From Thiobacillus sp. (lineage in GTDB: Bacteria; Pseudomonadota; Gammaproteobacteria; Burkholderiales; Thiobacillaceae), in assembly GCA_024710445.1 (NCBI GenBank), contig JANJUT010000244.1, positions 1-13,808 of the forward strand: 13,808 nt of DNA, written 5' to 3'. Made by a program: the position numbers and the translations under genes. Positions 7,316 through 13,808 of this stretch are shown here, one piece after another. The stretch's first letter is position 1. Each line of letters starts with the position of its first letter. The notes below the pieces were generated by a model. It did no database searches and was not told the DNA's origin. It saw only the letters and a list, made by a program, of their open reading frames with translations.

Positions 7316-8455
7316 ATGGAACTCGCCCTCAATCAACCTGCCCCGCTATTGAAGCGCCTGTCCTGGTTTGACTGGCTGTTTGCCGCCGTCATCACGGCAG
7401 GCGGTCTGTTCGCCTTGTCACGCTTTGGCGAATTCATGGATGTCTATGAAAAAGCCATCCTGCTGGCGGCGATTCCCTCGCTGGCCGTGTTCGGCTGGTT
7501 CTGGAAACCCTTCCGCGCCCTGTTCATCGTGGTCGGCGCCATCAGCCTGTTCGCCATCAGCCAATATCAGGGCACGCTGGCGCGCATGGAAGAAGCCTTC
7601 TTCCTCAAGTACCTGATCTCCAGCCAGGCCGCCATCATGTGGATGTGCGCCCTGTTCGGCCTGGCCACGCTGACTTACTGGGCCGGCCTGCTGGCACGCT
7701 CCGGCTTCACCATGAAAACCGGCAGCGTCCTGACCTGGTCGGCCATCGCCATGGGCTTTACCGGCCTGATGGTGCGCTGGTACGAGTCCTATCTGATCGG
7801 CACCGATGTCGGGCATATCCCGGTGTCCAACCTGTACGAAGTCTTCGTCCTGTTCTGCCTCATCACCGCGATGATGTACCTGTATTACGAAGCCCAGTAC
7901 CGGACGCGCCAGATGGGTGCATTCGTCCTGCTGGTGATCTCGGCTGCCGTCGGCTTCATCCTCTGGTACACCTTCGACCGCGGCGCACACGAAATCCAGC
8001 CGCTGGTGCCCGCCCTCAAATCCTGGTGGATGAAGCTGCACGTGCCCGCCAATTTCATCGGCTACGGCTCCTTCTCGCTTTCTGCCATGCTAGGCGTGGC
8101 CTACCTGCTGGTACAGCGCGGCATACTCGCCAGCCGTCTGCCCAAGCCCGAGGTCATCGACGACATGATGTACAAGGCCATCGCCATCGGCTTTGCCTTC
8201 TTCACCATCGCCACCATACTCGGTGCGATGTGGGCCGCCGAAGCCTGGGGCGGTTACTGGTCATGGGACCCCAAGGAAACCTGGGCGCTGATCGTGTGGC
8301 TGAACTATGCGGCCTGGCTGCACATCCGGCTGGTCAAGGGCCTGCGCGGCCCGATGCTGGCCTGGTGGGCGGTAGTGGGGCTGTTCGTCACCACCTTCGC
8401 CTTCCTCGGCGTGAACATGTTCCTGTCAGGGCTGCATTCCTACGGCACCCTGTAA
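7316..8455 (+). CDS. ccsA: System II cytochrome c synthetase subunit CcsA/ResC (CcsB)
   Basis: The 379-residue polytopic membrane protein of the haem-handling CcmC/CcmF/CcsA family carries the tryptophan-rich WWD signature WGGYWSWDPKETWALIVW (311-328), which binds haem at the outer membrane face. H242 (LHVPANF) and H374 (LHSYG), with H336 after the WWD segment, are candidate haem ligands. Many hydrophobic segments span the chain. The ATG has GGAG at 7305-7308, seven bases upstream, and the gene begins 14 bp after resB, so the two are co-transcribed. Together they deliver reduced haem to apocytochromes such as the neighbouring cytochrome c4. Confidence 0.95.
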   Translation: MELALNQPAPLLKRLSWFDWLFAAVITAGGLFALSRFGEFMDVYEKAILLAAIPSLAVFGWFWKPFRALFIVVGAISLFAISQYQGTLARMEEAFFLKYLISSQAAIMWMCALFGLATLTYWAGLLARSGFTMKTGSVLTWSAIAMGFTGLMVRWYESYLIGTDVGHIPVSNLYEVFVLFCLITAMMYLYYEAQYRTRQMGAFVLLVISAAVGFILWYTFDRGAHEIQPLVPALKSWWMKLHVPANFIGYGSFSLSAMLGVAYLLVQRGILASRLPKPEVIDDMMYKAIAIGFAFFTIATILGAMWAAEAWGGYWSWDPKETWALIVWLNYAAWLHIRLVKGLRGPMLAWWAVVGLFVTTFAFLGVNMFLSGLHSYGTL

Positions 8456-8526
8456 TCCAACCGGGCACGGATGAAACCCTTCCGCGCCCACTGTTTGCGC
8501 CCTCTATCTCACCCGGTCTATTGAGC

Positions 8527-9078
8527 ATGAAGCGTCCGGCAGGCTCGTATGCAAAATTCCTTTTTTATATCATTCCCCTGGCGCTGATCGCCTTGGCGGC
8601 CGGCCTATGGATGGGCGCATTGCGGAATTCACCGCAGGAAGCCGCCGAGCCTGCTACCGCCTCACTATGGAAACTGGGTTTTCCTGACAGCAACGGGCAG
8701 CAACAGCGTTTATCGCAATGGCGCGGCCAGGTGGTAGTGCTGAATTTCTGGGCCAGCTGGTGCGCGCCCTGCCGCGAAGAAATGCCGGATTTTGTCGCCT
8801 TGCGCACTGAATACCGTACAAAAGGCGTGGAATTTATCGGCATTGCCATGGATAATCCGGCCAACGTCACACGATTTTTGCAGCAATTTCCGGTCAACTA
8901 TCCTATTCTGGTCGGGGAAGATGGCGCTTACAGCCTGATACGCCAACTTGGCAACCAGAACGGCGGACTTCCCTACACGATCGTCATTGATCGCCGTGGC
9001 AATATCGTGCGGAACCATCTGGGACGACTGACACGCAACATGCTTGAATCCGATTTACGTCAGTTAGTCAACAAGTAG
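8527..9078 (+). CDS. TlpA/ResA-type thiol-disulfide oxidoreductase
   Basis: The 183-residue protein has one N-terminal membrane anchor (about 10-31) and a periplasmic thioredoxin fold. The redox site is WASWCAPCREEMP (C79, C82), and the cis-proline is P139 in GGLPYT. It belongs to the TlpA/ResA/CcsX group, which keeps the haem-binding cysteines of apocytochromes reduced. Its place directly after resB and ccsA supports that role; a general periplasmic reductase is the alternative. The ATG at 8527 has a poor Shine-Dalgarno. The same frame is open far upstream inside ccsA, but that extension is a shadow of ccsA. Confidence 0.9.
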   Translation: MKRPAGSYAKFLFYIIPLALIALAAGLWMGALRNSPQEAAEPATASLWKLGFPDSNGQQQRLSQWRGQVVVLNFWASWCAPCREEMPDFVALRTEYRTKGVEFIGIAMDNPANVTRFLQQFPVNYPILVGEDGAYSLIRQLGNQNGGLPYTIVIDRRGNIVRNHLGRLTRNMLESDLRQLVNK

Positions 9079-9096
9079 TGCTTTAGCGTCAATATC

Positions 9097-9126
9097 TGGA
9101 CAATTCACCCTCATTTACGGCAAAAT
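9097..9126 (+). promoter_or_regulatory. Possible promoter for aroQ
   Basis: TGGACA (9097-9102), an 18-base spacer and CAAAAT (9121-9126) sit between tlpA and aroQ. The -10 is only seven bases before the ATG, so the start would be leaderless or nearly so; weak support. Confidence 0.25.
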
Positions 9127-9132
9127 CGCTGC

Positions 9133-9663
9133 ATGACGACTAAACGAACCGGCCGCTCTGCGGCCAAATCGGCTCCCAGTCTGCACCCACATGTCCTGGT
9201 CATGCATGGCCCCAACCTCAATTTGTTGGGCAGCCGCGAACCCAGGCATTATGGTCTTGCCACGCTCGACGACATCAATCGTGCGCTGGTCGGTCGTGGC
9301 GAAACAGCCGGGGCACACGTCGAAACCTTCCAGCACAACCATGAAGGGGCCTTGATCGACCGGGTGCACCAGGCCGCGCGCGACCATGTGGATTTCATCG
9401 TCATTAATCCCGCAGCCTACACCCACAGCAGCATCGCACTGCGTGATGCCCTGGCCGCCACGGCCATCCCCTTCGTTGAAGTACACCTTTCCAACATCTA
9501 CGCGCGTGAATCCTTCCGCCATCATTCGTATTTTTCCGACCTCGCGGTTGGCGTCGTGTCCGGTCTCGGCGCGCACGGCTACGAACTGGCGCTGGAATAC
9601 GCCCTGCGTCACCTCCAAAACAGGACCCCCCATGGATCTCAGAAAACTGAAAAAGCTCATTGA
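9133..9663 (+). CDS. aroQ: 3-dehydroquinate dehydratase, type II
   Basis: This cytoplasmic dodecameric enzyme dehydrates 3-dehydroquinate to 3-dehydroshikimate in the shikimate pathway. The protein has 176 residues. Type II motifs are [17 protein letters not shown] (25-41) with R35 and catalytic Y40, [10 protein letters not shown] (67-76), [10 protein letters not shown] (91-100), and [17 protein letters not shown] (116-132) with H118 and R129. About 18 basic residues precede the usual start; no later in-frame ATG fits until M24, which would cut the first strand, so ATG 9133 stands. The last 32 bases overlap accB, indicating tight coupling. AroQ just upstream of accBC is a common proteobacterial order. 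Confidence 0.95.
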   Translation: MTTKRTGRSAAKSAPSLHPHVLVMHGPNLNLLGSREPRHYGLATLDDINRALVGRGETAGAHVETFQHNHEGALIDRVHQAARDHVDFIVINPAAYTHSSIALRDALAATAIPFVEVHLSNIYARESFRHHSYFSDLAVGVVSGLGAHGYELALEYALRHLQNRTPHGSQKTEKAH

Positions 9664-10084
9664 TCTGGTCGAAGCCTCTGGCATCGCCGAGCTGGAAATC
9701 ACCGAAGGTGAAGAAAAAGTCCGCATTGCCAAAAGCATTGCCGGCGCACCCATGATGATGGCCCACGCGCCGCAGATGGTTCACGCTTCGGCTCCGGCGG
9801 CGCCCGCTCCGGCGGCTGTCGCCGCTCCGGCTGAAGATGCCCTGCCCGAGGGCCACGTGGTGCGCTCGCCCATGGTCGGCACGTTCTATCGCGCCCCGGC
9901 ACCCGGCTCCAAAAACTTTGCGGAAGTCGGCCAGAGCGTGAATGCCGGCGACACGCTGTGCATCATCGAGGCGATGAAACTCCTGAACGAAATCGAATCG
10001 GACCAGAGTGGCGTCATCAAGGCCATCCTGGTTGAAAACGGCCAGCCGGTGGAATACGGCGAGCCGCTGTTTGTTATTGGCTAA
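9632..10084 (+). CDS. accB: Acetyl-CoA carboxylase biotin carboxyl carrier protein
   Basis: This 150-residue carrier subunit of acetyl-CoA carboxylase shuttles carboxybiotin between AccC and the AccAD transferase in fatty acid synthesis. The N-terminal part (1-35) is the AccC-interacting segment. A mobile Ala/Pro linker follows (about 40-70), then the biotinyl domain with the thumb sequence [13 protein letters not shown] (84-96) and biotin-acceptor K116 in [12 protein letters not shown] at 9622-9625 lies six bases before the ATG. The start is inside the aroQ reading frame. A strong inverted repeat separates the gene from accC. Confidence 0.96.
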   Translation: MDLRKLKKLIDLVEASGIAELEITEGEEKVRIAKSIAGAPMMMAHAPQMVHASAPAAPAPAAVAAPAEDALPEGHVVRSPMVGTFYRAPAPGSKNFAEVGQSVNAGDTLCIIEAMKLLNEIESDQSGVIKAILVENGQPVEYGEPLFVIG

Positions 10085-10090
10085 ATTCAA

Positions 10091-10165
10091 GTGAAGGGTG
10101 AGGGGGGAAGGGTGAAGGGTCAACGTGAGCACCCCGCCCTTCGCCCTTTACCCTTCCCCCTTCAC
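10091..10165. repeat. 29-nt-arm inverted repeat of purine heptamers with G-quadruplex potential
   Basis: Left arm 10091-10119 is built of heptamers such as GTGAAGG, GTGAGGG and GGGAAGG. Right arm 10137-10165 is its inverse complement at 24 of 29 positions, and 27 of 29 would pair in RNA if G-U pairs count. The loop is 17 nt. The left arm also holds at least four GGG runs with 2-4-nt spacers (a G-quadruplex motif); the minus strand of the right arm does too. The right arm ends two bases before the accC Shine-Dalgarno. Confidence 0.85.
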
Positions 10166-10175
10166 TGGAAGCCCC

Positions 10176-11525
10176 ATGTTTGAAAAAATTCTCATCGCCA
10201 ACCGCGGCGAAATCGCTCTTCGTATCCAGCGTGCCTGCCGCGAAATGGGCATCAAGACCGTTGCCGTCTATTCCGAGGCCGACCGCGACGCCAAGTACGT
10301 CAAACTGGCCGACGAATCGGTCTGCATCGGGCCGGCCTCGTCGCTGCAAAGCTATCTGCACGTACCGTCGATCATCGCCGCGGCTGAAGTCACCGACTCC
10401 GCCGCCATCCATCCCGGCTATGGTTTTTTGTCTGAAAACGCCAATTTTGCCGAGCGGGTGGAATCCTCGGGCTTTACCTTCATTGGCCCGCGCCCCGACA
10501 ACATCCGCCTGATGGGCGACAAGGTAGCCGCCAAGCAGGCCATGATCGAGGCCAAGGTGCCATGCGTACCGGGCTCGGATGGCGCGCTGTCGGATGACGC
10601 CGACGAGATCATCAAGACCGCTGCCCATATCGGCTACCCGGTCATCATCAAGGCCGCGGGCGGCGGCGGCGGACGCGGCATGCGCGTGGTCCACACCGAA
10701 GCCGCGCTATTGAACGCAGTGACCATGACCAAGACCGAGGCGGGCACCGCCTTCGGCAACCCCATGGTCTACATGGAGAAATTCCTGCAGACCCCGCGTC
10801 ACGTCGAAATCCAGATTCTGGCCGACGAACATGGCAATGCGGTCCATCTGGGTGAGCGTGACTGCTCGATGCAACGCCGCCACCAGAAAGTTCTGGAAGA
10901 AGCACCCGCACCCGGACTCGACCCTAAACTGCGTGACAAGATCGGGGAACGCTGCGCCGAAGCCTGCCGCAAGATTGGCTACCGCGGCGCCGGTACCTTC
11001 GAGTTTCTCTACGAAAACGGCGAGTTCTATTTCATCGAGATGAACACCCGCGTGCAGGTCGAACACCCGGTGACCGAACTCATCACCGGCATCGATATCG
11101 TGCAGACCCAGATCCGCGTTGCCGCCGGCGAGAAACTGCCGTTCACGCAAAAGGACATCCGGTTCAAGGGCCATGCCATCGAGTGCCGCATCAACGCCGA
11201 GCACCCGACCACCTTTGTGCCCAGCCCCGGCAAGCTGACCAATTACCATGCGCCCGGCGGTCCCGGCATCCGCGTCGACTCGCACGTCTACCACGGCTAC
11301 TACGTGCCGCCGCACTATGATTCGATGATCGGCAAGGTCATCGCCTACGGCGATACGCGCGACCAGGCCATCGCCCGCATGCGCGGCGCGCTGATGGAAA
11401 TGGTCATCGAAGGCATCCAGAGCAACATTCCCTTGCATCAGGACCTGCTGAACGATGCCGCGTTCATCGCCGGCGGCACCAGCATTCATTATCTGGAGCA
11501 CAAACTGGCCGGAGAAAAGGGCTGA
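10176..11525 (+). CDS. accC: Acetyl-CoA carboxylase biotin carboxylase subunit
   Basis: This 449-residue ATP-grasp enzyme carboxylates the biotin on AccB using ATP and bicarbonate. The N-terminal domain starts [17 protein letters not shown]. The glycine-rich ATP loop is [10 protein letters not shown] (161-170), with K159 just before it. C230, H236 and K238 lie in [20 protein letters not shown]. The catalytic segment [14 protein letters not shown] (288-301) has R292 and E296; these numbers equal those of E. coli AccC. The start is the ATG with GGAAG (10167-10171) four bases upstream; the frame is open from 10125 but that part is the inverted repeat. Expression should be linked to accB unless the hairpin attenuates it. 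Confidence 0.97.
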   Translation: MFEKILIANRGEIALRIQRACREMGIKTVAVYSEADRDAKYVKLADESVCIGPASSLQSYLHVPSIIAAAEVTDSAAIHPGYGFLSENANFAERVESSGFTFIGPRPDNIRLMGDKVAAKQAMIEAKVPCVPGSDGALSDDADEIIKTAAHIGYPVIIKAAGGGGGRGMRVVHTEAALLNAVTMTKTEAGTAFGNPMVYMEKFLQTPRHVEIQILADEHGNAVHLGERDCSMQRRHQKVLEEAPAPGLDPKLRDKIGERCAEACRKIGYRGAGTFEFLYENGEFYFIEMNTRVQVEHPVTELITGIDIVQTQIRVAAGEKLPFTQKDIRFKGHAIECRINAEHPTTFVPSPGKLTNYHAPGGPGIRVDSHVYHGYYVPPHYDSMIGKVIAYGDTRDQAIARMRGALMEMVIEGIQSNIPLHQDLLNDAAFIAGGTSIHYLEHKLAGEKG

Positions 11526-11537
11526 TTCAATCCATCC

Positions 11538-11565
11538 GGGCGGGCGGTGAACGCACCGCCCGCCC
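11538..11565. repeat. Perfect 12-bp GC hairpin between accC and prmA
   Basis: GGGCGGGCGGTG (11538-11549) and CACCGCCCGCCC (11554-11565) are perfect complements around loop AACG. No T-run follows on either strand, so it is not a standard intrinsic terminator. It may stabilise the accC 3' end or attenuate read-through into prmA, whose own Shine-Dalgarno is weak. Confidence 0.8.
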
Positions 11566-11591
11566 CTCATTCTCACTACCGCCCATCACAC

Positions 11592-12482
11592 ATGCCCTGG
11601 CAATCCGTCCGCATCCTCGTCGACTCCAAACAGGCTGAGCCGCTGTCCGATGCACTGATGGAAATCGGCGTGCTGTCCGTATCGCTGGAAGATGCCGACG
11701 CCGGCACCGTGGACGAAACGCCCCTGTTCGGTGAGCCGGATCACCCCACCGCCGAACTGTGGCCGCACAGCATCGCAGCGGTACTCATGGACGAACACGC
11801 CAATGTGGCCGACACGCTGGCGGCAGCCGCGAAACAAGCCGGGGTTCCCACTCCGACCGAATACACGATCGAAATCGTGGCCGAGCAGGACTGGGTGCGC
11901 CTGACCCAGTCGCAGTTCGACCCCATTCCGATCTCGCCGCGCCTGTGGATCGTGCCCACCTGGCACGACGCGCCCGACAGCAGCGCGATCAACCTCAAGC
12001 TCGATCCCGGCCTGGCTTTCGGCACCGGCAGTCACCCGACAACCCGACTCTGTCTGCGCTGGCTCGACGCGCATATAGCCGGTGGTGAAACCCTGCTGGA
12101 TTATGGTTGCGGCTCCGGCATCCTCGCCATCGCCGCGGTCAAACTCGGGGCGGCGCGGGTCGACGGCGTCGATATCGATCCGCAGGCGGTGACGGCCTCG
12201 TGCGATAACGCCACGCTCAATGAGGTCGCGGCCCATTTCTGCCTGCCCGGTGAACTCGCATCAGGGCAATACGACATTGTCGTGGCCAACATCCTCACCA
12301 ATCCGCTCAAGGGCATGGCGCCGCTCCTGGCAGGTCGTGTACGGACAGGCGGGCAACTGGTGCTGTCCGGCATTCTGGCCGAGCAGGCCGAGGACGTCAT
12401 GGTGGTGTACCGCGACTGGTTCGACTTCGAGCCACCCGAAATCGACGAGGGCTGGGTCCGCCTGGCGGGCATCAAACAGTGA
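11592..12482 (+). CDS. prmA: Ribosomal protein L11 methyltransferase
   Basis: PrmA trimethylates lysines and the N-terminus of ribosomal protein L11 using SAM. The 296-residue length is typical. The small N-terminal L11-recognition domain (1-60) starts MPWQSVRILVDS. The C-terminal catalytic domain has the family signature LAFGTGSHPTTRLCL (141-155), SAM motif I LLDYGCGSGILAIAA (168-182), DGVDIDPQAV (191-200) and VANILTNPL (231-239). ATG 11592 gives the normal N-terminus; the frame is open from a GTG at 11547 inside the upstream hairpin, which is unlikely. The stop overlaps the GTG start of the next gene by four bases. Confidence 0.95.
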   Translation: MPWQSVRILVDSKQAEPLSDALMEIGVLSVSLEDADAGTVDETPLFGEPDHPTAELWPHSIAAVLMDEHANVADTLAAAAKQAGVPTPTEYTIEIVAEQDWVRLTQSQFDPIPISPRLWIVPTWHDAPDSSAINLKLDPGLAFGTGSHPTTRLCLRWLDAHIAGGETLLDYGCGSGILAIAAVKLGAARVDGVDIDPQAVTASCDNATLNEVAAHFCLPGELASGQYDIVVANILTNPLKGMAPLLAGRVRTGGQLVLSGILAEQAEDVMVVYRDWFDFEPPEIDEGWVRLAGIKQ

Positions 12483-13519
12483 ACTACCGCACCACCTGCC
12501 CGCATTGCGTCAGCGTGTTCCGTCTCGGAACCGACCAACTCGACGCTGCGCAGGGCTGGGTGCAATGCAGCGTATGCGGCGCCGCCTTCGATGCGCACCT
12601 GAGCCTGCTGATGGAAGATGGTTCGCCGCTTCCGCCGGTCGAACCCGAGATCATCGAAGTGCCTCAGCCGGAAGAAGAGGTCGAGGCCCTCGAACCCGAA
12701 CGTCAAGAAACCAGCCCAGCCCCCACCCGGCAAGATCTCCCCGGCGAGCCTGTCACCGAAACAGCCGACACCGCAGAAGAAACGCTTGCGGCCGAACTCC
12801 CACGTGGCATTATCCAGCGCGTAGACCCGCTCGACCTGCCCTCGATCATCCTCATCGACCCCAACACCACCGTATCGGACGACCCCGGGCCCATGCCGCA
12901 GGTCTACGACACGTCGGCGTATCCGAATGCACCCACTGCGCAGGACCTTCCGGCCGCAACATCGGCCCAGCCCGCCCATCCGCCTGCTGCGCGCATCGAA
13001 TATGCCACGCCGCTGCCCGGTTCCGCGCGGCTCCGGCTCCCCTCACGCCGCCTCAGTCCCTGGGTGTGGGGGGTCGCCAGCACGCTACTGCTATTGGTAT
13101 TGCTGGCACAGTCTGCCTACTTCCTGCGCGACACCCTCGTCAGCCGGCTGCCGCAGACCCGTCCGGTATTCGAACAGGTCTGTGCCGTGGCCGGCTGCAG
13201 CCTTTCCCTGCCTAAAAGCCTGGGCCTGCTGCAAATCGTCGGCTCCGACCTGCAGACCGAGGCCAGCGGCCGCCTCAAGCTCACCCTCACGCTTGGCAAC
13301 CGGGCCCATCACGTGCAGGCCTGGCCGGTTCTGGTGCTCACCCTGACCGATCAACGCAACCGTCCCCTGGCGCGGCGCAGCTTCGCGCCCAGCGAATATC
13401 TGGAGGACGCCCAGCGCATTGCTGGCGGGATCCCGCCGCGCAGCGAGCAGCCCCTGAGCCTGCCGCTGACCGTGCGTAATCTGGCGCCCATGGGCTTCGA
13501 TCTGAAACTGACCTATTAA
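12479..13519 (+). CDS. Zinc-ribbon and DUF3426 domain membrane protein
   Basis: The 346-residue protein has an N-terminal MJ0042-type zinc ribbon with CPHC (7-10) and CSVC (30-33), then an acidic, Pro-rich low-complexity region (about 50-185). One membrane segment follows (193-214), with a C-terminal domain matching DUF3426 that includes VCAVAGCSLSLP (C235, C240). The zinc ribbon would be cytoplasmic and the DUF3426 domain periplasmic. The function is unknown. It starts with GTG overlapping the prmA stop (GTGA), indicating translational coupling, and this pairing is common in betaproteobacteria. Confidence 0.88.
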   Translation: MNYRTTCPHCVSVFRLGTDQLDAAQGWVQCSVCGAAFDAHLSLLMEDGSPLPPVEPEIIEVPQPEEEVEALEPERQETSPAPTRQDLPGEPVTETADTAEETLAAELPRGIIQRVDPLDLPSIILIDPNTTVSDDPGPMPQVYDTSAYPNAPTAQDLPAATSAQPAHPPAARIEYATPLPGSARLRLPSRRLSPWVWGVASTLLLLVLLAQSAYFLRDTLVSRLPQTRPVFEQVCAVAGCSLSLPKSLGLLQIVGSDLQTEASGRLKLTLTLGNRAHHVQAWPVLVLTLTDQRNRPLARRSFAPSEYLEDAQRIAGGIPPRSEQPLSLPLTVRNLAPMGFDLKLTY

Positions 13520-13567
13520 GCTTTTCCTGTCCCTTTTTCAAAGCTGGCTGGCGGATCGCTTCTTCGG

Positions 13568-13573
13568 TATAGT
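13568..13573 (+). promoter_or_regulatory. Likely -10 element of the riboswitch transcript
   Basis: TATAGT lies 11 bases before the first riboswitch stem, as expected for a transcript starting near 13580. The -35 region (around TGGCTG, 13545-13550) is a poor match. Confidence 0.45.
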
Positions 13574-13583
13574 TCGCCTTCCC

Positions 13584-13798
13584 GTTGCGGGAGAGCGCGT
13601 GCAGGTTGAGTCAACCGGCACGCCACCGAAGGCGTAACCCACCCGGAATCGCTCAGGTAAACCGGACCGCAACAACAGGAACACTCTGGAGAGCGCGGAC
13701 GCTGTGTGTCACCACCGGCCAACCGCCACCGAAGGGGCAGCGGCGGCCTGAATCCAGCGATTCAGGCCGCCGTAATCTCTCAGGTACCAAGGACAGAG
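13584..13798 (+). promoter_or_regulatory. Tandem glycine riboswitch
   Basis: Two glycine aptamers stand in tandem, joined by a linker of about 10 nt. Aptamer 1 is closed by P1 GTTGCGG/CCGCAAC (13584-13590/13667-13673) and contains GGGAGAGCGC, GCCACCGAAGGCGTAAC and ATCGCTCAGGTAAACCGGAC. Aptamer 2 is closed by CTCTG/CAGAG (13684-13688/13794-13798) with GGAGAGCGC, CGCCACCGAAGGGGCA and ATCTCTCAGGTACCAAGGACAGAG. A 12-bp GC-rich P3-type stem lies at 13742-13753/13760-13771. This class binds glycine and usually switches on glycine cleavage genes (gcvT operon) or a glycine transporter. The expression platform and target gene are outside the window. Confidence 0.95.
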
Positions 13799-13808
13799 GG
13801 GTGAAGCG

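Noticed and set aside
7639..8526. Long upstream extension of the TlpA frame through ccsA
   Set aside because: It is an out-of-frame shadow of ccsA; the TlpA signal-anchor begins at ATG 8527.
10125..10175. N-terminal extension of accC ([17 protein letters not shown])
   Set aside because: It translates the inverted repeat; biotin carboxylases start at [14 protein letters not shown], which has its own Shine-Dalgarno.
13519..13545. AGCTTT/AAAGCT inverted repeat as a terminator after the DUF3426 gene
   Set aside because: The stem is only six AT-rich pairs with a 15-nt loop, and the T-run is in the loop rather than after the stem.

Overview
The window looks like a betaproteobacterial chromosome segment, most likely Nitrosomonadales-like. 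The organism call is an inference from protein style and gene order: system II cytochrome c maturation (ResB/CcsA plus a TlpA-type thioredoxin), cytochrome c4, a Mg-type HemB, and the run aroQ-accB-accC-prmA-DUF3426. No rRNA, tRNA, CRISPR array or intact mobile element was seen.

Left part (1-2525), accessory in character and more AT-rich around 210-520. A truncated secreted protein is read leftwards off the window edge. Upstream of it lie a near-consensus sigma-54 promoter and two copies of an 18-bp motif, the layout expected for PEP-CTERM/exosortase substrate genes under RpoN and an enhancer-binding protein. Next are an orphan SAM-dependent methyltransferase (+) and, convergent with it, a FeeM-like N-acyl amino acid synthase (-). 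The 110-bp gap between these two may hold an insertion-sequence scar.

Centre (2642-5148). hemB and engB are on the minus strand. Between them, on the opposite strand, are three consecutive hairpins, two with CCTCCC in the loop, ending in a T-tailed terminator. This is a strong candidate for a small RNA with anti-Shine-Dalgarno loops. engB diverges from a di-haem cytochrome c4 gene across a 57-bp gap that holds overlapping divergent promoters.

Right part (5289-13519), all on the plus strand. ccs1/resB, ccsA/resC and a tlpA/resA-like gene form a cytochrome c biogenesis cluster beside the cytochrome c4 gene it would help mature. aroQ then overlaps accB, followed by accC, prmA and a zinc-ribbon/DUF3426 membrane protein. 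A 29-nt-arm inverted repeat of purine heptamers with G-quadruplex potential separates accB from accC, and a perfect 12-bp GC hairpin separates accC from prmA.

Right edge (13584-13798). A tandem glycine riboswitch with its own likely promoter, whose target (expected to be a glycine cleavage gene such as gcvT) lies beyond the window.
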